Assembly (NCBI GenBank): GCA_001695595.3
Contig: MBPM02000020.1
Coordinates: 434,001 to 498,000, forward strand
DNA length: 64,000 bases
Reading direction: 5' to 3'
Origin: Plasmopara viticola
Lineage: Eukaryota; Oomycota; Peronosporomycetes; Peronosporales; Peronosporaceae
A program made the translations under genes and the position numbers. Shown here piece after piece: positions 59,901 to 64,000 of the stretch (position 1 is its first letter; each line of letters starts with the position of its first letter). Under the pieces are notes generated by a model, which saw only the letters and a program-made list of their open reading frames with translations, was not told where the DNA came from and ran no database searches.

Positions 59901-60590
59901 CACAACAGTTACCTTCAAGACCATCTTTGGCTTGTACCGAAATAAAAAAATGGGATCGCAAATTGTAAAACCACTTGGTTGTCATTTGGCCCACAGCAAA
60001 AAAAACAGTCCCTTCCTGTTCAGCCATGGGTTGCACACAACATCAGTGGACGTGTCCGCCATTCACATTTGCTTGTGGTTCTTCTTCTTTACCGTAATCT
60101 AGCAGTGTGTTACTGTGCATTTCAATCAAGGCAAGCGCCGAAAGATACCGACAGTCTGCTGGTCGCTGAGAAGGCACTGTCCATTCGCACACTAGGAAAA
60201 TTTCTGCGACATCGACAGGCAATTCCGCTGGCAGTCGACTTGCACTCAAACTAAAAATGGGCGGCGGACAGAAAACAATCACTTTGCTGTAAACAGGGTG
60301 CAAGTCTCAAATTGAATCTACCCGATGAGAGTGGTCGAGCGTCTGAAAAATTTGTGCCTCATTGCGCATCGCAGTGGCAAGGACTTGCCCTCCACTGACA
60401 GTTAGTCAGTTCTAGAGACGGAAGCGCCAAAGTATCTTGACATTTCGATCACGGTAGGAAATGGTCAAAAAGCATGTGCGCTTGGCCCGATCACACCCAC
60501 AAGTTGTATACGCACTGCAAATTTGCAACAAGGGCGGCACTGAAAAATAGTTTTTTAAAATCTTGATTCACCGAGGCTGCTTGTCATATA
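47903..60590 (+). repeat. Main satellite array, about 15.5 copies of an 817-bp unit
   Basis: One unit repeats head to tail. The shared ACATTAGTGGACGTGTCC point (its TTA, or TCA in the last unit) falls at 48606, 49428, 50256, 51078, 51891, 52702, 53519, 54341, 55151, 55975, 56793, 57583, 58409, 59226 and 60043: mean spacing 817 bp, range 790-828. Two variants alternate: one reads CACAATTGCTTGAGCCAC, the other CACATTTGCTTGTGGCAC or close to it. Marker variants such as CCCATATGCACAC recur only 3263 bp apart (50396 and 53659), so a four-unit block was itself duplicated. The - strand of some units has frames up to 133 codons, but indels break them in others. It looks like a young satellite, possibly of structural or purely selfish nature. 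Confidence 0.93.
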
Positions 60591-60993
60591 ATTGTCATTG
60601 TCGTGTCCGTAGTAGTCGTTGCCGTGGCCGTGGTAATCATGGCTGTAGCCGTCGTAGTCCTTGCTATACTTGGTGTAGCCGTTCCTTTGCTGTGTTCCTT
60701 GTGCCGTTTAGTCTTGTGGCTGTGGTCGTCGTCCTTGTGTGCGTAAGCATCGTGGCCGTAGTCCTTGTGATCATAGTCGTCTTTGCCGTAGCTTTAGTCT
60801 GATGACTCGGTGGCTTTGGATTTATTGTCTTCCAGGCCCACAGTCGTGCTTAGGCGGGTGGTGACCGTAGTCTTTGTAGGAGCCAAGTCGTCGACGGGGA
60901 GCGATTTTCTACTGGAGCACCTCGGACATCGATCGATCGCAGGATGGAGGTATTGACGTATAGGCCTAGCACTGCACGCATATTGAACTGCAT
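60590..60993 (-). pseudogene. Broken copy of the Tyr/His/Gly/Asp-rich secreted protein gene
   Basis: Inverted, damaged duplicate of the gene at 61828-62484. From the ATG at 60993 it reads MQFNMRAVLGLYVNTSILRS with the same IDVRGAPVENRSPSTTWLL run, then shifts frame into a stop near 60852. Another frame holds SYGKDDYDHKDYGHDAY, after a stop, and then shifts again. The 3' end runs into satellite DNA at a GHDNDNY-coding motif. Confidence 0.75.
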
Positions 60994-61827
60994 CTTGGCC
61001 GCGACTCAAATGATTGAAATTGTTGGTTGTCGACTGCTATGAAGAAGGCGAAATGGAAAGTGAAGGAGCGAGAAATGATCGAATTCTGATTATTGAATGT
61101 GTGCGCTGACGGACTTATCATAACTCTCTCTCAATATTTTTGAGAGATGAAGCGACACGGCAAGAGAACTCGCGAGAGAATGACTTTCCCTCGATGTCTT
61201 TAATAGACAAGATTAACGAAGCCTTGTCAATCGCCTTTTAGAAATATGTCATTCTCTTGTAAATATTCTTGTCCTGCAACTTCGGTCGATCGTCATATAC
61301 AAAGCGCTCTTGAGATACTGAAAGACACTCGCAAGAGAATTCTCTTGCCGTCTCGCTTCAGTTTGCAAGAGATTCGCAAGCAAAGGCACTTTTATAAAAT
61401 TGTTAATTATGTATACGATTTAGAAATGATAATTTTTTCAGCGATATCTTCGTAAACCTAGATTTAACCATAGGAATAGAACTACACCAAGAATTAAGAC
61501 AGTCAGCTGAACATCTATTTTATTTCTCTAGGCAATAATTAAAGTACCCTTGTCAATCGGCTCTAGAAATATGTCATTCTCTTGCAGATTCTCTTGCCTC
61601 GTCACTTCGGTCGATCATCATATACAGAGCTCTCTCAAGATGCTGAGAGAGACTCGCGAGTGATTTATCTTGCCGTGTCGCTTCAGTTCGCAAGAGATTC
61701 GCAAGTGTCACATCAGTTACGAAGCTCATTTAAGATATTGCGCTCTCTCACTTTTCATTTCGCCTTCTTCTCAGCAATCGACAACTAGCAAATACATTCA
61801 TTCAAGTCAAGCAACTGCGCGGCCAAG
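60994..61827. repeat. Inverted and direct repeats between the two secreted-protein copies
   Basis: The flanks are mirror images: the GAAGAAGGCGAAATGGAAAG segment near 61040 corresponds to CTTTTCATTTCGCCTTCTTC near 61755. In the middle, a segment of about 160 bp occurs twice in the same direction (61226-61384 and 61550-61712), each starting CTTGTCAATCG and holding ATATGTCATTCTCTTG. The intact gene's promoter presumably lies at the right end of this block. Confidence 0.7.
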
Positions 61828-62484
61828 ATGCAGTATAGTATGCTTGCAATGTTAAGTCTATACGTCAGTGCCTCCATCCTGCAATCGATCGATGTCCGTG
61901 GTGCTCCAGTGGAAAATCGCTCTCCGTCGACGACTTGGCTCCTACTACGTACGGTCACCACCCGCCCAAGCACGATCGTGTCCACCGCAATGGACACCAC
62001 GACATGGGCATTGCACTATCGTCGGCGCCTGGAAGACGATAAATTCAAGGCCACCGAGTCATTAGACTACAGCTATGGCAAAGACGACTACGATCGCAAG
62101 GACTACGGCCATGATGCTTACGTCTGCAAGGACGACAACAACAGCCACAAGAGCTACGTGCACAAGAAACACAGCGGCTACAGCAAATACGGCAAGGACT
62201 ACGACGACTTCAGCCATGATTACTACGGCCATGGCAACGACCTCTACGGCCACGGCCACGGCAACGACATCTACGACCACGACAATGACAACTACGACCA
62301 CGGCAATGACTACTATAATTACGACAAAGGATACGGTGGCAAAGCCTTTGGCTATTATTTGGACTTCTATTCGTCATACAGCAGATTTATTGCGCACATG
62401 GATTCGTTGTTGTGGATCAACAACCCGACGAACTTTGGAGAGAGATTTGAGTCAAACGAGGGCGAAACCACGTGCTGGTGGTAA
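61828..62484 (+). CDS. Putative secreted Tyr/His/Gly/Asp-rich protein
   Basis: A 218-residue frame from the ATG at 61828. Residues 1-25 look like a signal peptide: MQYSMLAMLSLYVSASILQS is hydrophobic, with possible cleavage near Gly25-Ala26. Residues 75-175 are low-complexity, built from units such as YGKDDY, KDYGHD, YGHGND, HDNDNY and GNDYY. This style is found in secreted or wall-associated proteins and in aromatic, self-associating polypeptides. The C-terminal 45 residues (SYSRFIAHMDSLLWINN and on to TTCWW) are not repetitive. A RRRLEDD segment (65-71) is a poor match to the RxLR..EER pattern of oomycete effectors. I do not recognise a family. The gene sits in a repeat-rich, fast-changing location with a broken inverted copy 0.8 kb to its left. 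Confidence 0.65.
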   Translation: MQYSMLAMLSLYVSASILQSIDVRGAPVENRSPSTTWLLLRTVTTRPSTIVSTAMDTTTWALHYRRRLEDDKFKATESLDYSYGKDDYDRKDYGHDAYVCKDDNNSHKSYVHKKHSGYSKYGKDYDDFSHDYYGHGNDLYGHGHGNDIYDHDNDNYDHGNDYYNYDKGYGGKAFGYYLDFYSSYSRFIAHMDSLLWINNPTNFGERFESNEGETTCWW

Positions 62485-62499
62485 TTTCGTCCGAAGAAA

Positions 62500-62897
62500 A
62501 CACTTCCACTCCATACGCACCAATTGCTGCCACGTTATTCCAACACAAGTTCTTGAACGTTCCCAGTACAACGGATTCGAGAACTCAAAAGCTGAAGTAG
62601 CAATTGGTGAAGGACTTTAAATGTGATTATGGGGGAAATTAGAACGGCAACTCGATGCTTCTTTGCATGGTGACAAATGATGGTCTACCGAGTCCTGTTG
62701 CGATTGCGTCTCATATTTTCCGACGAGAACGCGATTGCCTCAAATGTGATTTTATGCAAATGGAGAATACTGAAGATGTGAGAAACAAATTGCTGTTATT
62801 CGGACCAATCGCGAGCGCCTTTGATGGCGTCGACATTGCGTTCCTTGTCGACAAGCACGATCGGTACACATTTAAGATTTTTAATCCAACGATCTAG
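62500..62897 (+). pseudogene. HNH-nuclease-like gene fragment with in-frame stops
   Basis: One frame reads YAPIAATLFQHKFLNVPSTT and, past two stop codons (TAG near 62598 and TAG near 62640), LCMVTNDGLPSPVAIASHIF then EDVRNKLLLFGPIASAFDGV and FLVDKHDRYTFKIFNPTI. The order C..T..GLP...ASHI......N.LLL...I..AFD matches the HNH_2-type endonuclease fold common in oomycete proteins (His, Asn and His/Asp positions). Two stops make it a pseudogene fragment. It is wedged between the secreted-protein gene and the inverted satellite. Confidence 0.45.
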
Positions 62898-62933
62898 ACG
62901 CAGCTGCTCGTGGACAGCTTGACCCAACAGCAA

Positions 62934-64000
62934 AAATGTTGTGTGCAACCCATGGCTGAACAGGAAGGGATTGTTTTTTTTGCTGTGGGCTAAATGACCA
63001 CCAAGTGGTTTTACAAATTGCGATCCATTTTTTTAGTTCGGTACGAGCCAAAGGTGATCTCGGAGGTGACTCAGGTGATCGAAATTTTGTCTCCTAATTC
63101 GGTGTCCAATGTTTTTTGTTGCCAGTTTTATAACTGTTGCATCGTCTTCTATTAAAACAGGAGCTATGATAAACGACAGTCCATTGTTCGGCCACGACAA
63201 TGACAGTTATATGACATGCAGCCTCAATTCCATTATGGTGAATGAATATTTGAAAACAATCTATTTCAGTGCCGCCCTCGTTGCAAATTGGCAGTGCGTT
63301 TACAACTTGTGGGTGTGATTGGGCCAAGCGCACACCCTTTTTGACCGTTTTCTACCGTGATCAAATCGTCAAGACACTTTGGCGCTTCCGTCTCTAGAAC
63401 TGACTAACTGTCAGTGGAGGCCACTTCCTTACCACTGCGATACGCAATGATGTACAAAATCTTCAGACGCTCGACCACTTTCATCAAGTAGATTCAATTT
63501 CAGACTTGCACCGTGTTCACAGCGAAGTGTTCTGTCCGCCGCCCATTATTAGTTTGAGTGCAAGTCGACTGCCAGCGGAATTGCCTGTCGATGTCGCAGC
63601 AATTTTTCTATTGTGCGTATGGGCAGTAACGAATCAGCGACCAGCAGAATGTCGGTATCTTTCGGCGCTTGCCTTGATTGAATGCACAGTACCACACTGC
63701 TAGATTACGGTAAAGAGGAAGTGGCTCAAGCAATTGTGAATGGCGGACACGTCCACTAATGTTGTGTGCAACCCATGGCTGAACAGGAAGGGATTGTTTT
63801 CTCGCTGTGGGCCAATGACCACCACGTGGTTTTACAAATTGCGATCCATTTTTTTATTTCGGTACGAGCCAAAGATGATCTTGGAGGTAACTTTGGTGAT
63901 CAAACTTTTTCTCTTCTAGTTCGGTGTCGTTTGTTTTTTGTTGCCAGTTTTTAAATGTTGCATCGTAAAGCTGGAGCTATGATGGACAACAGTCCATTGT
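62934..64000 (-). repeat. 817-bp satellite, right inverted cluster (continues past the window)
   Basis: Satellite in opposite orientation to the main array begins at ATGTTGTGTGCAACCCATGG (62936). The shared point lies near 62934 and 63757, an interval of 823 bp. The array runs off the window's end, so its length is unknown. Confidence 0.88.

Noticed and set aside
48539..60303. Many + and - strand frames of 60-128 codons in the satellite as genes
   Set aside because: They repeat with the unit, shift frame between copies and show no known domain.
47903..60590. Ribosomal DNA or CRISPR-type array
   Set aside because: The unit is 817 bp without spacers and has no rRNA-like conserved blocks; it is a satellite.
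61892..62040. RRRLEDD as an RxLR effector motif
   Set aside because: The fourth position is Glu rather than Arg, the motif lies rather far from the signal peptide, and no EER follows; too weak to call an RxLR effector.

Overview
The window reads as nuclear DNA of an oomycete (water mould), most likely in the Peronosporales. The evidence is a scatter of compact genes with few, very short introns (44-85 nt, GT..AG), decayed MULE, LINE, Ty3/gypsy and Ty1/copia relics, short retroposons, and a signal-peptide protein of oomycete style. A gene resembling the flagellar protein CFAP119 suggests a lineage that still makes zoospores; this is an inference, and genus or species cannot be fixed from the sequence alone.

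Gene islands. Island 1 (5.8-14.0 kb) holds casein kinase II beta (+), a five-exon RADX/RPA-like single-stranded-DNA-binding protein (-), an unrecognised 338-residue protein with a SAP-like stretch (+), and a 978-residue PH-domain protein (+). Island 2 (24.9-28.8 kb) holds adenylyl cyclase-associated protein CAP (+), the CFAP119-like protein (+) and a convergent gene that joins a degenerate cyclic-nucleotide-binding domain to a mitochondrial-carrier-like domain (-). A third, isolated gene at 61.8-62.5 kb codes for a secreted protein rich in Tyr, His, Gly and Asp.

Repeat-rich DNA fills the rest. A MULE relic lies at 1.0-2.8 kb, a LINE relic at 4.7-5.2 kb, a copia relic at 17.7-18.3 kb and gypsy relics at 19.4-19.8 and 41.3-41.5 kb. 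There are two kinds of short retroposon. One is tRNA-derived, with recognisable box A and box B (20.9, 32.6 and 32.8 kb). The other is about 325 bp, ends in a pentanucleotide tail and is flanked by target-site duplications (23.4 and 44.9 kb).

The right half is dominated by three structures. First, a 2.25-kb inverted repeat (42.5-44.8 against 45.7-47.9 kb) carries broken WD40 (CAF-1 subunit B-like) gene fragments in both arms and a retroposon in its loop. Second, an approximately 817-bp satellite forms about 15.5 tandem copies from 47.9 to 60.6 kb with a higher-order structure, plus inverted clusters at 35.6-38.0 and 62.9-64.0 kb. Third, an inverted duplication of the secreted-protein gene (broken copy at 60.6-61.0 kb, intact copy at 61.8 kb) meets the satellite at a shared coding-like motif.

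The genes do not form one pathway. They look like ordinary housekeeping neighbours set between expanding repeats. The most noteworthy items are the carrier/cNMP-domain fusion, the RADX-like gene, the satellite with its higher-order structure, and the satellite-gene junction.
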